The notes under the pieces were generated by a model. The model saw only the letters and a list, made by a program, of their open reading frames with translations. It had not been told where the DNA came from and did not search any database. From assembly GCA_035654775.1 (NCBI GenBank), contig DASRWB010000026.1:1-21135 (forward strand): a stretch of DNA of 21,135 bases. The letters run 5' to 3'. Positions 14,512 through 21,135 of the stretch are shown in pieces (position 1 is the first letter of the stretch; the number at the start of each line of letters is the position of its first letter). A program made the translations under genes and the position numbers. The DNA comes from HKST-UBA85 sp035654775 (GTDB lineage: Bacteria; Bacteroidota; Bacteroidia; Flavobacteriales; Flavobacteriaceae).

Positions 14512-14543
14512 AAAAAGCCGCTTTATTTAAGCGGCTTTTTTTT
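14512..14543. terminator. bidirectional rho-independent terminator between yajC and the YdeI-like gene
   Basis: AAAAAGCCGCTT (14512-14523) pairs perfectly with AAGCGGCTTTTT (14529-14540) across a 5-base loop, and the T run continues to 14543. Because the left arm begins with five A, the minus-strand transcript also ends in five T, so it can serve both converging genes. Confidence 0.92.
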
Positions 14544-14555
14544 ATGACTTTATTT

Positions 14556-15152
14556 TTAGCAATTCTTGTATTTGTCGTTAAGCCCTATACCTTGTGCTAT
14601 CAAAGGAGTGATTTTTTCCAGCCGGTTTAGTTTGGTTTCAGCACGTTTGGCCGTGGCAATATATTCGGCATATTCTCTTTGTTTGTAGGGTGTGAGTGCT
14701 TTAAAGCAGTTGTTCAAGTTTGTATTGTTTTTTAGTGTGTCAGCAAGTTCAGCCGGAAGGGTTACTTTTTTTCCTTTTTTTTCCGGAATGATTTCTTTAC
14801 CTGCTTTTTGGTTGGCTATAGCTTCTTTAATATAGGCCAACACCACTTTTTTGTCTATTTCGGCCAGTGAAGTAAATTTTAAAGAACGCAAGCCTTTGGT
14901 TTTTTCCTGAGCCTGTTCCAATAGGTTATGGTTGTCTTTTAAAAACACCCCGTTAAAAAACCACAGCGCGATGTGCTGTTTAAATGCGGCGAGCCCAATT
15001 ACATTTTTTCCATTGACTGTATATACGGGTGCATTCCATTTTAGTGTTTCTTCCAATTCGGTACTTAACAGCAATTCTCGCAAAACGGTAAGTGCTTCAC
15101 CAAAATGGCTGTTTACTTCTATATACTCTTCTACAGCGTGTACTTTTTTCAT
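14556..15152 (-). CDS. YdeI/OmpD-associated family protein (DUF1801)
   Basis: A 198-residue two-part protein. Residues about 15-110 match the DUF1801 pattern (VLRELLLSTELEETLKWNAPVY, then GLAAFKQHIALWFFNGVFL). The C-terminal part is the OmdA/YdeI segment (LNNCFKALTPYKQREYAEYI, then AKRAETKLNRLEKI). The family is widespread, of unsettled function, and linked in enterobacteria to OmpD and resistance to cationic peptides. No signal peptide is present. The start ATG is 15150-15152. It lies 120 bases downstream of pepT on the same strand, and I saw no consensus -7 element in that gap, so read-through from pepT is possible. Confidence 0.88.
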   Translation of the reverse strand: MKKVHAVEEYIEVNSHFGEALTVLRELLLSTELEETLKWNAPVYTVNGKNVIGLAAFKQHIALWFFNGVFLKDNHNLLEQAQEKTKGLRSLKFTSLAEIDKKVVLAYIKEAIANQKAGKEIIPEKKGKKVTLPAELADTLKNNTNLNNCFKALTPYKQREYAEYIATAKRAETKLNRLEKITPLIAQGIGLNDKYKNC

Positions 15153-15217
15153 GTGTTTTGTCTTTTTTTCGTTTTACGAAGGTCGTTCATTTTTACAAAA
15201 AGTCAAAAAAGGGGTAA

Positions 15218-15266
15218 CGAATCCCGGAGGTGTTTTAAAAAAGATTTTCTTTCGCTACCGGGTTCG
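15218..15266 (-). repeat. imperfect hairpin in the pepT / YdeI-like gene spacer
   Basis: CGAA-t-CCCGG (15218-15227) pairs with CCGGGTTCG (15258-15266) with one bulged base and a 30-base loop. On the minus strand, CCCCTTTTTT follows a few bases beyond it. It could be a weak terminator of pepT or a stabilising RNA structure between two cotranscribed genes. The long loop makes a classical terminator doubtful. Confidence 0.3.
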
Positions 15267-15272
15267 CTGTAC

Positions 15273-16517
15273 TTATTTCTGATAGTTTTCAGCGGTAAGA
15301 GCGGCAATTTTACAGATTACTTCGGTAGCTTTCAAGATGCTTTCCACAGGAACATACTCGTATCTACCGTGAAAGTTGTGTCCGCCGGCAAAGATATTCG
15401 GGCAGGGCAAGCCCATATAGCTAAGTTGAGAACCATCCGTTCCTCCTCGTATGGCCTTGATTATAGGTTTGATGTCTGCTTGCTTCATGGCTTCTTCGGC
15501 AATGTCTACAATATGCATCACGGGCGCTATTTTTTCTTTCATATTGTAGTACTGGTCTTTTATTTCGGTCACAATAACTTCCCGTCCGTATTGAGCGTTT
15601 AGCTCGTCAGTGAGTTTTTGCATCACTTCTTTTCGCGCTTCAAAGTGTCCTTTGTCGTGATCGCGGATAATATATTGTAAAACGGTTTCTTCTACATCAC
15701 CTTCGATATCATGCAAATGAAAGAATCCTTGATATTCTTCGGTGTGTTCGGGGGTTTCCAAGCGGGGTAACGAATTTATAAACTCGGTGGCAATGTAGAT
15801 GGAGTTCACCATTTTTCCTTTGGCATATCCCGGATGAACACTTTTGCCTTTAATTTTTACCCTGGCGCTTGCAGCATTAAAGTTTTCGTACTCCAGTTCG
15901 CCTACCTGGCTTCCGTCCATGGTGTAGGCCCAATCGGCTCCAAATTTTTTCACGTCAAATTTGTGAGCGCCACGACCAATTTCTTCATCAGGAGTAAACC
16001 CTACTTTTAAGGTACCGTGTTTAATTTCCGGATGTTGTATCAGGTATTCCATAGCAGAAATAATTTCACAAATGCCGGCCTTATCGTCGGCACCAAGCAG
16101 TGTGGTGCCATCGGTGGTAATTAGAGTTTGTCCTTTGTACAGAAGTAAATCATCGAAATAGTCGGGAGAAAGTATAATATTTTCTTCCCGGTTAAGGACA
16201 ATATCTTTGCCGTCATAGTTTTCAATGAGCTGTGGTTTTACATTGGCTCCCGTAAAATCCGGTGAGGTGTCAAAGTGAGAAATAAAACCCACTACAGGTA
16301 CGTGGTGGTCTACATTGGAAGGTAGTGTAGCCATGATGTATGCATTTTCGTCAATGGTTACTTCGCTCATACCAATAGCTTTTAGTTCGGCTACCAGTGC
16401 GTTTGCCAAATCCCATTGTTTTTTGGTGCTTGGCGTGGTTTGAGAATTTGGGTTTGACTGCGTATCTACAGTTACATAGCTTAAAAAACGGTTTATGATA
16501 TGTTGTTTGTCTAACAT
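15273..16517 (-). CDS. pepT: peptidase T (tripeptide aminopeptidase)
   Basis: An M20-family dizinc aminopeptidase that removes the N-terminal residue of tripeptides in the cytoplasm. It has 414 residues, about the usual length. Zinc and catalytic residues are visible: His81 and Asp83 in SHFDTSPD, bridging Asp144 in LLGADDKAG, Glu178/Glu179 in PDEEIGRGA, the Asp in MDGSQVGELEYE, and the late His in GGHNFHGRYE. IRGGTDGSQLS is the conserved substrate-binding segment. The lid domain lies about 210-320. The start ATG is 16515-16517, with a consensus -7 element 29 bases upstream. It diverges from pyrD and is followed by the YdeI-like gene. Confidence 0.95.
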   Translation of the reverse strand: MLDKQHIINRFLSYVTVDTQSNPNSQTTPSTKKQWDLANALVAELKAIGMSEVTIDENAYIMATLPSNVDHHVPVVGFISHFDTSPDFTGANVKPQLIENYDGKDIVLNREENIILSPDYFDDLLLYKGQTLITTDGTTLLGADDKAGICEIISAMEYLIQHPEIKHGTLKVGFTPDEEIGRGAHKFDVKKFGADWAYTMDGSQVGELEYENFNAASARVKIKGKSVHPGYAKGKMVNSIYIATEFINSLPRLETPEHTEEYQGFFHLHDIEGDVEETVLQYIIRDHDKGHFEARKEVMQKLTDELNAQYGREVIVTEIKDQYYNMKEKIAPVMHIVDIAEEAMKQADIKPIIKAIRGGTDGSQLSYMGLPCPNIFAGGHNFHGRYEYVPVESILKATEVICKIAALTAENYQK

Positions 16518-16545
16518 GGAAAGAGGTTTATGTTAATAACGTTTT

Positions 16546-16553
16546 CAAAAATA
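16546..16553 (-). promoter_or_regulatory. -7 element of the pepT promoter
   Basis: On the minus strand 16553-16546 reads TAttTTTG, a perfect -7 element. The transcript would begin near 16541, giving a leader of about 24 bases. A -33 element was not recognised. Confidence 0.6.
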
Positions 16554-16600
16554 CTATTAATTTCTAAATGCCCGAGTCGCTTTGTTTAGTATTTGCTCAC

Positions 16601-16608
16601 TATTTTTG
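16601..16608 (+). promoter_or_regulatory. -7 element of the pyrD promoter
   Basis: TAttTTTG at 16601-16608 is a perfect -7 element followed by C. A TTTG at 16581-16584 could be a -33 box but is only 16 bases away. The start would be near 16613, and the ATG used is 16627. The frame is open upstream from a TTG at 16582, but the promoter lies inside that extension. Confidence 0.62.
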
Positions 16609-16626
16609 CACAATACTTTTTTTGTT

Positions 16627-17655
16627 ATGTATAAAATTTTACTCCGGCCTGTTTTATTTTGTTTTGATCCTGAAACCGTGCACCATTTTACGTTTAACAC
16701 CCTTCGGTTTTTACTGCGATTTCCGTTTGTAGCCCGTATGGTAAAAAGGCGGTATCAAGTAGTTGATAAGAGTCTTGAACGTACCGTTTTTGGGATTACT
16801 TTCAAGAATCCTGTTGGTCTGGCTGCAGGTTTTGATAAAGACGCCAAGTTGTTTAATGAATTAGATATGTTAGGTTTTGGGTTTGTAGAAATAGGTACGC
16901 TTACCCCTAAAGCTCAAGCCGGAAATCCCCAAAAGCGGTTGTTTAGATTAACCCGGGATAACGCCCTGATAAACCGAATGGGTTTTAATAATGAAGGTGT
17001 AGATTCGGCGGTAATTCGATTAAAAAAAAATAAGGGTGTATTGGTTGGAGGCAATATAGGGAAAAATAAAATCACAGCGAACGAAGCTGCCGTGGACGAC
17101 TATGTATACTGTTTTAGAGCGTTGTTTGCTTATGTAGACTATTTTGTGGTGAATGTGAGTTCTCCAAATACGCCAAACTTAAGAGCACTTCAAGACAAGG
17201 AACCGTTGACCCAACTTTTACATACACTAAAAGCGGAAAACCAAAAACACCCTTTGCCCAAACCCATTCTGTTAAAAATAGCTCCCGATTTAAGTGAAGC
17301 CCAGTTGCTGGATATCATTACCATTGTAAAAGAAACTCAAATAGATGGTGTAATAGCTACCAATACTACCCTTTCAAGAGAAGGATTACAGTCAAAAAAC
17401 AAAACCGAGGCCGGTGGTTTGAGTGGAAAGCCCTTAACCAACCGCGCTACTGAAGTGATACGGTTTCTTGCGGAAAAAAGCAATAAAGCTTTTCCCATAA
17501 TAGGAGTTGGCGGGATACACTCGGTGCAGGATGCTTTGGATAAACTGGATGCAGGAGCCGATTTGATTCAGCTGTATACCGGCTTTATTTATGAAGGCCC
17601 AAAATTGGTGAAAGCCATCAATCGGGCCATTTTAGCGCGTAAAGCTAGTTTATAG
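16627..17655 (+). CDS. pyrD: quinone-dependent dihydroorotate dehydrogenase (class 2)
   Basis: It oxidises dihydroorotate to orotate in pyrimidine synthesis, passing electrons to membrane quinone. It has 342 residues. The N-terminal MYKILLRPVLFCFDPETVHHFTF is the amphipathic membrane/quinone-binding extension that marks class 2 enzymes. FMN and substrate motifs follow: NPVGLAAGFDKDAKL, FVEIGTLTP, NRMGFNNEG, NVSSPNTPNLRALQ (catalytic Ser near 178/179), ILLKIAPDLS, TNTTLSR, GGLSGKPL and the phosphate-binding GVGGI and YTGFIYEGP. The start was set at ATG 16627, since the longer frame from TTG 16582 runs through the promoter. Its last 11 bases overlap the end of the converging acetyltransferase gene. 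Confidence 0.95.
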   Translation: MYKILLRPVLFCFDPETVHHFTFNTLRFLLRFPFVARMVKRRYQVVDKSLERTVFGITFKNPVGLAAGFDKDAKLFNELDMLGFGFVEIGTLTPKAQAGNPQKRLFRLTRDNALINRMGFNNEGVDSAVIRLKKNKGVLVGGNIGKNKITANEAAVDDYVYCFRALFAYVDYFVVNVSSPNTPNLRALQDKEPLTQLLHTLKAENQKHPLPKPILLKIAPDLSEAQLLDIITIVKETQIDGVIATNTTLSREGLQSKNKTEAGGLSGKPLTNRATEVIRFLAEKSNKAFPIIGVGGIHSVQDALDKLDAGADLIQLYTGFIYEGPKLVKAINRAILARKASL

Positions 17656-18145
17656 CAGCTTCCATCAGGTAATCGTCCATTACAAAGCCGTTTCCAATAT
17701 CTATCACAAGCGAGTCTTTAATAGAGAATCCGTTTTTTTGATACCAGGAAATCGCGTTTTGGTTGTTTTTGTTTACCGTTAGCCAAAGCGTGTTATACTT
17801 TTTGTTTTGAGCTATCGTTTTCGCAAAATTTAACAGTTTTACACCTAAATGCAAGCCTCGAAAATCAGTGTCAACATAGATTTTACTGAGCATTAATTTT
17901 TTTTCAGAAGGCTCAGGCACTAAGGCCATATAACCTACCGGTTTGTGGTTGTGGTATATGAGAAAATATTCGGTTCCCCGATTAATTTGTTCAGAAATGG
18001 CCTGAGGACTTTGAAATTTTTCGAGCATGTATTTCACCTGAGCTTGCCCAATTATAGGAATATAGTGCTGATTCCAAATGTTGAAGGCCAATTTGGAAGT
18101 AATTTCAATAGCCGATTTAGTGAGTACAGGCGTTATCAAAGCCAT
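17645..18145 (-). CDS. GNAT family N-acetyltransferase
   Basis: A 166-residue acetyltransferase of the GNAT fold. The acetyl-CoA site is visible as KIYVDTDFRGLHLGVKLL (R-G-L-H-L-G being the Q/RxxGxG/A motif) near residues 90-108. The later LWLTVNKNNQNAISWYQKNGF is the usual motif B region. The N-terminal half resembles proteins annotated as ribosomal-alanine or spermidine-type acetyltransferases, but the acceptor cannot be identified. The start ATG is 18143-18145; a TTG three codons upstream is less likely. The gene converges on pyrD with an 11-base overlap and is divergent from HMG-CoA lyase. No terminator is present at the overlap. Confidence 0.88.
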   Translation of the reverse strand: MALITPVLTKSAIEITSKLAFNIWNQHYIPIIGQAQVKYMLEKFQSPQAISEQINRGTEYFLIYHNHKPVGYMALVPEPSEKKLMLSKIYVDTDFRGLHLGVKLLNFAKTIAQNKKYNTLWLTVNKNNQNAISWYQKNGFSIKDSLVIDIGNGFVMDDYLMEAAIN

Positions 18146-18238
18146 TTGAATCAAACAAATTTTAGAACAAGCAAGGTATAAAATTCCAATAAGAAAAGAA
18201 TCCTCTTCAAATTGTTTTTAACTAAAGAGTAAATATCC

Positions 18239-18246
18239 TATTTTTG
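18239..18246 (+). promoter_or_regulatory. -7 element directly before the HMG-CoA lyase start codon
   Basis: TAttTTTG at 18239-18246 is a perfect -7 element ending five bases before the GTG start at 18252. Transcription would begin at or next to that codon, implying a leaderless mRNA. A TTG at 18212-18214 is too far (about 24 bases) to be a convincing -33 box. Confidence 0.55.
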
Positions 18247-18251
18247 AGACT

Positions 18252-19112
18252 GTGAGTGAACTAAAAATAATAGAATGTCCGCGAGATGCCATGCAAGGCA
18301 TAAAGACCTTTATTCCTACGGCAGCGAAAGTGCAGTACATACAATCCTTACTCCGCGTGGGTTTCGATACTATAGACTTTGGCAGTTTTGTATCGCCTAA
18401 AGCCATACCTCAAATGGCTGATACGGCTGAAGTACTTTCGCAACTGGACTTGAGTAAAACACAAAGTAAACTGTTGGCTATTGTAGCCAATACCCGCGGA
18501 GCAGAAACGGCTTCACAGCATAAAGAAATTGCGTATTTAGGTTATCCGTTTTCGATTTCAGAAAATTTTCAAATGCGCAATACCCATAAAACCATTGCGC
18601 AGTCTGTGGTCACTCTGCAGGAAATTCTGAGCCTTGCCGAAAAAACCAATAAAGAAGTGGTGGTGTATATCTCTATGGGGTTTGGCAATCCTTATGGCGA
18701 CCCGTGGAATGTAGATATTGTAGGCGACTGGACTGCAAGGCTTTTTAAAATGGGTGTGAAAATTTTATCGCTTAGTGACACCATAGGAAGTTCAACACCG
18801 GAAACCATAGACTATCTTTTCAAACATTTAATTCCTGCATATCCCCAAGTAGAATTTGGTGCCCATTTACACACCACGCCAAGCACCTGGTTTGAAAAAG
18901 TAGATGCCGCCTACAAAGCCGGTTGTAAACGCTTTGACGGTGCTATCCAAGGTTTTGGGGGTTGCCCAATGGCAAAAGACGAACTCACCGGAAATATGCC
19001 AACCGAAAAATTACTCTCATACTTTACTTCAAAACAAAAAAACAACCTCAATGCCCTGAGTTTTGAAAGTGCCTACAATGAAGCCACTAAGCTATTTTCT
19101 CACTATTTTTAG
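18252..19112 (+). CDS. mvaB: hydroxymethylglutaryl-CoA lyase
   Basis: It cleaves HMG-CoA to acetoacetate and acetyl-CoA, the last step of leucine breakdown. It has 286 residues in a TIM-barrel of the HMGL-like family. The entry ECPRDAMQG carries Arg11 and metal-ligand Asp12. HLH at 205-207 gives the metal-binding histidines, GFGGCPMAKDELTGNM carries the catalytic Cys238, and the metal-ligand Asn is 248. The GGCP/A-DELTGN pattern separates it from isopropylmalate and homocitrate synthases. The start is GTG at 18252: no ATG lies upstream in frame, and the conserved motif begins at residue 8. A -7 element immediately upstream suggests leaderless expression. It is divergent from the GNAT gene. 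Its function links with the leucine dehydrogenase at 11464. Confidence 0.93.
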   Translation: MSELKIIECPRDAMQGIKTFIPTAAKVQYIQSLLRVGFDTIDFGSFVSPKAIPQMADTAEVLSQLDLSKTQSKLLAIVANTRGAETASQHKEIAYLGYPFSISENFQMRNTHKTIAQSVVTLQEILSLAEKTNKEVVVYISMGFGNPYGDPWNVDIVGDWTARLFKMGVKILSLSDTIGSSTPETIDYLFKHLIPAYPQVEFGAHLHTTPSTWFEKVDAAYKAGCKRFDGAIQGFGGCPMAKDELTGNMPTEKLLSYFTSKQKNNLNALSFESAYNEATKLFSHYF

Positions 19113-19226
19113 TCTTTATCTGAATTTATACGCCGGATGATTAGGCGCAAATACGAAGCGATTTATCAAAACCTGAGGATTCCGTTTTAATTAACTCAAA
19201 GTATATATAAACATTAAAAAAAGAAG

Positions 19227-19234
19227 TATCTTTG
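19227..19234 (+). promoter_or_regulatory. -7 element of the guaB promoter
   Basis: TAtcTTTG at 19227-19234 is a perfect -7 element. The start site would be near 19239, leaving a leader of about 20 bases before ATG 19260. It rules out the ATG at 19236 as a translation start for this transcript. No clear -33 TTG was seen in the AT-rich upstream sequence. Confidence 0.65.
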
Positions 19235-19259
19235 CATGCAATTAAAACGTAATTGCACC

Positions 19260-20732
19260 ATGACTACACAGCATAATAAAATAGTAGGTGAAGGTTTGAC
19301 CTACGATGATGTCCTTTTAATTCCCGCTTTTTCAGAAGTATTACCACGCGAAGTAAATATCCAAACCCGGTTTACGCGTAACATTACCATAAATGTGCCT
19401 ATAGTTTCGGCAGCTATGGATACCGTGACTGAAAGCGCCATGGCTATAGCTATAGCCCGTGAAGGCGGTATAGGTGTGCTGCATAAAAACATGACCATAG
19501 TTGAGCAGGCCAATGAAGTACGAAAGGTAAAACGCGCTGAAAGCGGTATGATACTCGATCCGGTAACCTTACCCCTTACCGCAAAAGTATCTGATGCCAA
19601 ACAAAACATGGCCGAACATAAAATAGGAGGAATTCCCATTGTAGATGAAAACGGAATTCTAAAAGGTATTGTAACCAACAGAGACCTTCGATTTGAACAT
19701 CATAACGACAGGCCCATTGTTGAGGTGATGACTTCCAAAAATTTAGTCACGGCAGCTGAAGGCACCTCATTAAAAGATGCTGAGGTCATTTTACAGGAAA
19801 ATAAAATTGAAAAATTACCTGTAGTAGATACTCACTATAAACTTATAGGCCTTATTACGTTCAGGGATATCACTAAACTAACTCAAAAACCCATAGCCAA
19901 TAAAGACAGTTATGGAAGACTGCGTGTAGCTGCTGCCTTAGGCGTTACACCTGATGCTGTTCAACGAGCTGCAGCACTAGTAAAAAGTGGGGTAGATGCA
20001 GTAGTGATTGATACAGCCCACGGGCATACTAAAGGAGTTGTAGCCCTTTTAAAAGAAATTAAGGACGCTTTTCCCAATTTAGATGTGGTGGTAGGTAACA
20101 TAGCCACGGCCGAAGCTGCCCGATATTTGGTAGAAGCCGGAGCCGATGCTGTAAAAGTAGGTATTGGTCCGGGTTCCATTTGTACCACAAGAGTGGTTGC
20201 CGGCGTTGGTTTCCCTCAGTTTTCGGCGGTACTGGAAGTAGCAGCTGCCATAAAAGAAAGTGGCGTTCCGGTAATAGCTGATGGCGGCATACGATATACC
20301 GGTGATATACCGAAAGCTATTGCAGCCGGAGCAGATTGTGTTATGTTGGGTTCATTGCTTGCAGGAACTAAAGAATCTCCGGGTGAAACCATTATATATG
20401 AAGGCAGAAAATTTAAGTCGTACAGAGGAATGGGAAGCGTTGAGGCCATGAAACAAGGCAGTAAGGACCGTTATTTTCAAGATGTAGAGGACGACATTAA
20501 AAAACTGGTTCCTGAAGGTATTGTGGGTCGTGTCCCTTACAAAGGAGAGTTGGTGGAGAGTATACACCAGTTTATTGGAGGATTACGTGCCGGAATGGGA
20601 TATTGCGGAGCAAAAGACATAGCCACCCTAAAAAGCCATGGAAAGTTTGTAAAAATAACTTCTTCAGGTATACATGAAAGCCATCCGCACAATGTAACCA
20701 TTACTAAAGAATCGCCTAATTATTCCCGATAG
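19260..20732 (+). CDS. guaB: inosine-5'-monophosphate dehydrogenase
   Basis: It oxidises IMP to XMP with NAD, the committed step of guanine nucleotide synthesis. It has 490 residues, the normal bacterial length. The opening GEGLTYDDVLLIPAFSEVLP is typical. A CBS pair is inserted at about residues 95-215 (TAKVSDAKQNMAEHKIGGIP, then EVILQENKIEKLPVVD). The catalytic loop GIGPGSICTTR has Cys308, followed by VIADGGIRYTGDI, GSLLAGTKESPGE and the flap YRGMGSVEAM. MTTQHNKIVGEGL is the usual kind of N-terminus. The start at 19260 is preferred to the ATG at 19236, because the latter adjoins the -7 element. It is monocistronic, converging on the ACR3 gene. Confidence 0.97.
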   Translation: MTTQHNKIVGEGLTYDDVLLIPAFSEVLPREVNIQTRFTRNITINVPIVSAAMDTVTESAMAIAIAREGGIGVLHKNMTIVEQANEVRKVKRAESGMILDPVTLPLTAKVSDAKQNMAEHKIGGIPIVDENGILKGIVTNRDLRFEHHNDRPIVEVMTSKNLVTAAEGTSLKDAEVILQENKIEKLPVVDTHYKLIGLITFRDITKLTQKPIANKDSYGRLRVAAALGVTPDAVQRAAALVKSGVDAVVIDTAHGHTKGVVALLKEIKDAFPNLDVVVGNIATAEAARYLVEAGADAVKVGIGPGSICTTRVVAGVGFPQFSAVLEVAAAIKESGVPVIADGGIRYTGDIPKAIAAGADCVMLGSLLAGTKESPGETIIYEGRKFKSYRGMGSVEAMKQGSKDRYFQDVEDDIKKLVPEGIVGRVPYKGELVESIHQFIGGLRAGMGYCGAKDIATLKSHGKFVKITSSGIHESHPHNVTITKESPNYSR

Positions 20733-20750
20733 AAACAGGATTGTTTTTTT
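20733..20750 (+). terminator. weak terminator-like hairpin after guaB
   Basis: AAACA (20733-20737) and TGTTT (20742-20746) form a short AT-rich stem with a GGAT loop, followed by T to 20750, so the T run is seven bases long. It is directly after the guaB stop. The stem is weak, but the position and T run fit a terminator. Confidence 0.4.
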
Positions 20751-20757
20751 ACAGTAC

Positions 20758-21135
20758 TTACACCGTTTTCTTTAAGTAGTATTTTTTTCGCAACCAAAAA
20801 GAAACTTTAACCAGTAGGATTAAAGCGGGAACTTCTACTAAGGGCCCAACAACTCCTGCAAAAGCTTGTCCTGAATTTAAACCAAATACCGCAATGGCTA
20901 CTGCAATAGCCAATTCAAAATTATTGCCTGCAGCTGTGAAAGCAACCGCTGTTGTTTTGTCATAGCTTGTACCCATAGCTTTAGTAATGAAAAAACCAAC
21001 AATAAACATCACGACAAAGTAGATTAGTAAAGGAATTGCAATAATCAACACATGCGAAGGAATGGTAACGATTACTTCCCCTTTTAGTGAAAACATAACA
21101 ACGATGGTAAACAAGAGGGCTATCAAAGTGAGTGG
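20758..21135 (-). CDS. ACR3 family arsenite efflux permease (C-terminal part, cut by window edge)
   Basis: The visible 125 residues are the C-terminal third of a membrane carrier. The reading frame runs open to the right edge (PLTLIALL before the first in-frame start-like codon), so the gene begins outside the window. Family hallmarks are TAAGNNFELAIAVAIAVFG and GQAFAGVVGPLVEVPALILLV, together with several hydrophobic spans and a basic tail (RKKYYLKK). ACR3 proteins expel arsenite using the membrane potential and usually lie in ars operons with an ArsR regulator and arsenate reductase, which here would lie beyond the right edge. It converges on guaB with a 25-base gap. Confidence 0.9.
   Translation of the reverse strand, partial: PLTLIALLFTIVVMFSLKGEVIVTIPSHVLIIAIPLLIYFVVMFIVGFFITKAMGTSYDKTTAVAFTAAGNNFELAIAVAIAVFGLNSGQAFAGVVGPLVEVPALILLVKVSFWLRKKYYLKKTV

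Noticed and set aside
15105..15602. 165-codon plus-strand frame over the pepT end and spacer
   Set aside because: Most of it is antisense to the conserved peptidase T C-terminus, and its composition (Phe-rich, low complexity) fits a shadow frame.
19128..19145. CGCC/GGCG inverted repeat after HMG-CoA lyase
   Set aside because: A four-base stem with a nine-base loop and no T run; likely chance.
19301..19678. 125-codon minus-strand frame inside guaB
   Set aside because: It is antisense to conserved IMPDH sequence and has no promoter or motif.
1..21135. defence system, prophage, CRISPR array or mobile element
   Set aside because: All sizeable frames match ordinary core or transport families. 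No direct-repeat array, transposase, integrase or terminal inverted repeats were seen.

Overview
The window looks like ordinary chromosome of a member of the Bacteroidota, most probably the family Flavobacteriaceae. Several things point there. Many genes are preceded by the TAnnTTTG -7 element used by the Bacteroidota sigma factor, in places with an upstream TTG or TTTG near -33. The window holds lineage-typical proteins: a PUR-like DUF3276 protein, an over-long NusB, a cyclophilin-FKBP fusion, a leucine dehydrogenase and a RecQ without zinc cysteines. The gene order (recQ / kdsD-tatC-CMD-lptB, and nusB-DUF1573-yajC) is also familiar from that family. No tRNA, rRNA, CRISPR array, insertion sequence, integrase or phage gene was seen. 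No stretch longer than about 200 bases lacks a gene.

Layout. On the minus strand, 1-2694 is an envelope-related group: a 5' portion of lptB (cut by the window edge), a carboxymuconolactone-decarboxylase/AhpD-like gene, tatC and kdsD. The last three are packed with 0-1 base gaps. recQ diverges from kdsD across a 200-base intergenic region, and the dual-domain peptidyl-prolyl isomerase follows. A thioredoxin-like gene (minus) converges on it at a strong terminator. From about 6782 a plus-strand group follows: a CsaA-like tRNA-binding protein, a bile acid:sodium symporter family carrier, and a PlsC-type acyltransferase whose start overlaps the carrier's stop. DUF3276 and an ABC half-exporter lie on the minus strand. 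Leucine dehydrogenase diverges from the exporter.

The second half carries nusB, a DUF1573 lipoprotein and yajC (plus); a YdeI/OmpD-associated protein and peptidase T (minus); then pyrD, a GNAT acetyltransferase (minus), HMG-CoA lyase and guaB (plus). The C-terminal part of an ACR3-type arsenite permease (minus) is cut by the right edge.

The genes serve lipopolysaccharide synthesis and export (KdsD, LptB), protein export (TatC, YajC), DNA repair (RecQ), folding (PPIase), transcription antitermination (NusB), leucine breakdown (leucine dehydrogenase, HMG-CoA lyase), and pyrimidine and guanine nucleotide synthesis (PyrD, GuaB). I found no convincing new multi-gene system. The points most worth a second look are small-scale: a promoter placed inside a terminator before nusB, an apparently leaderless GTG-started HMG-CoA lyase, paired non-AUG starts and a structured leader between kdsD and recQ, a RecQ with all four zinc cysteines replaced, and an ABC exporter with Asp in place of the catalytic Glu and no partner gene nearby. 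Several start codons were moved downstream because the longer open frame runs through a promoter or begins with TTG.
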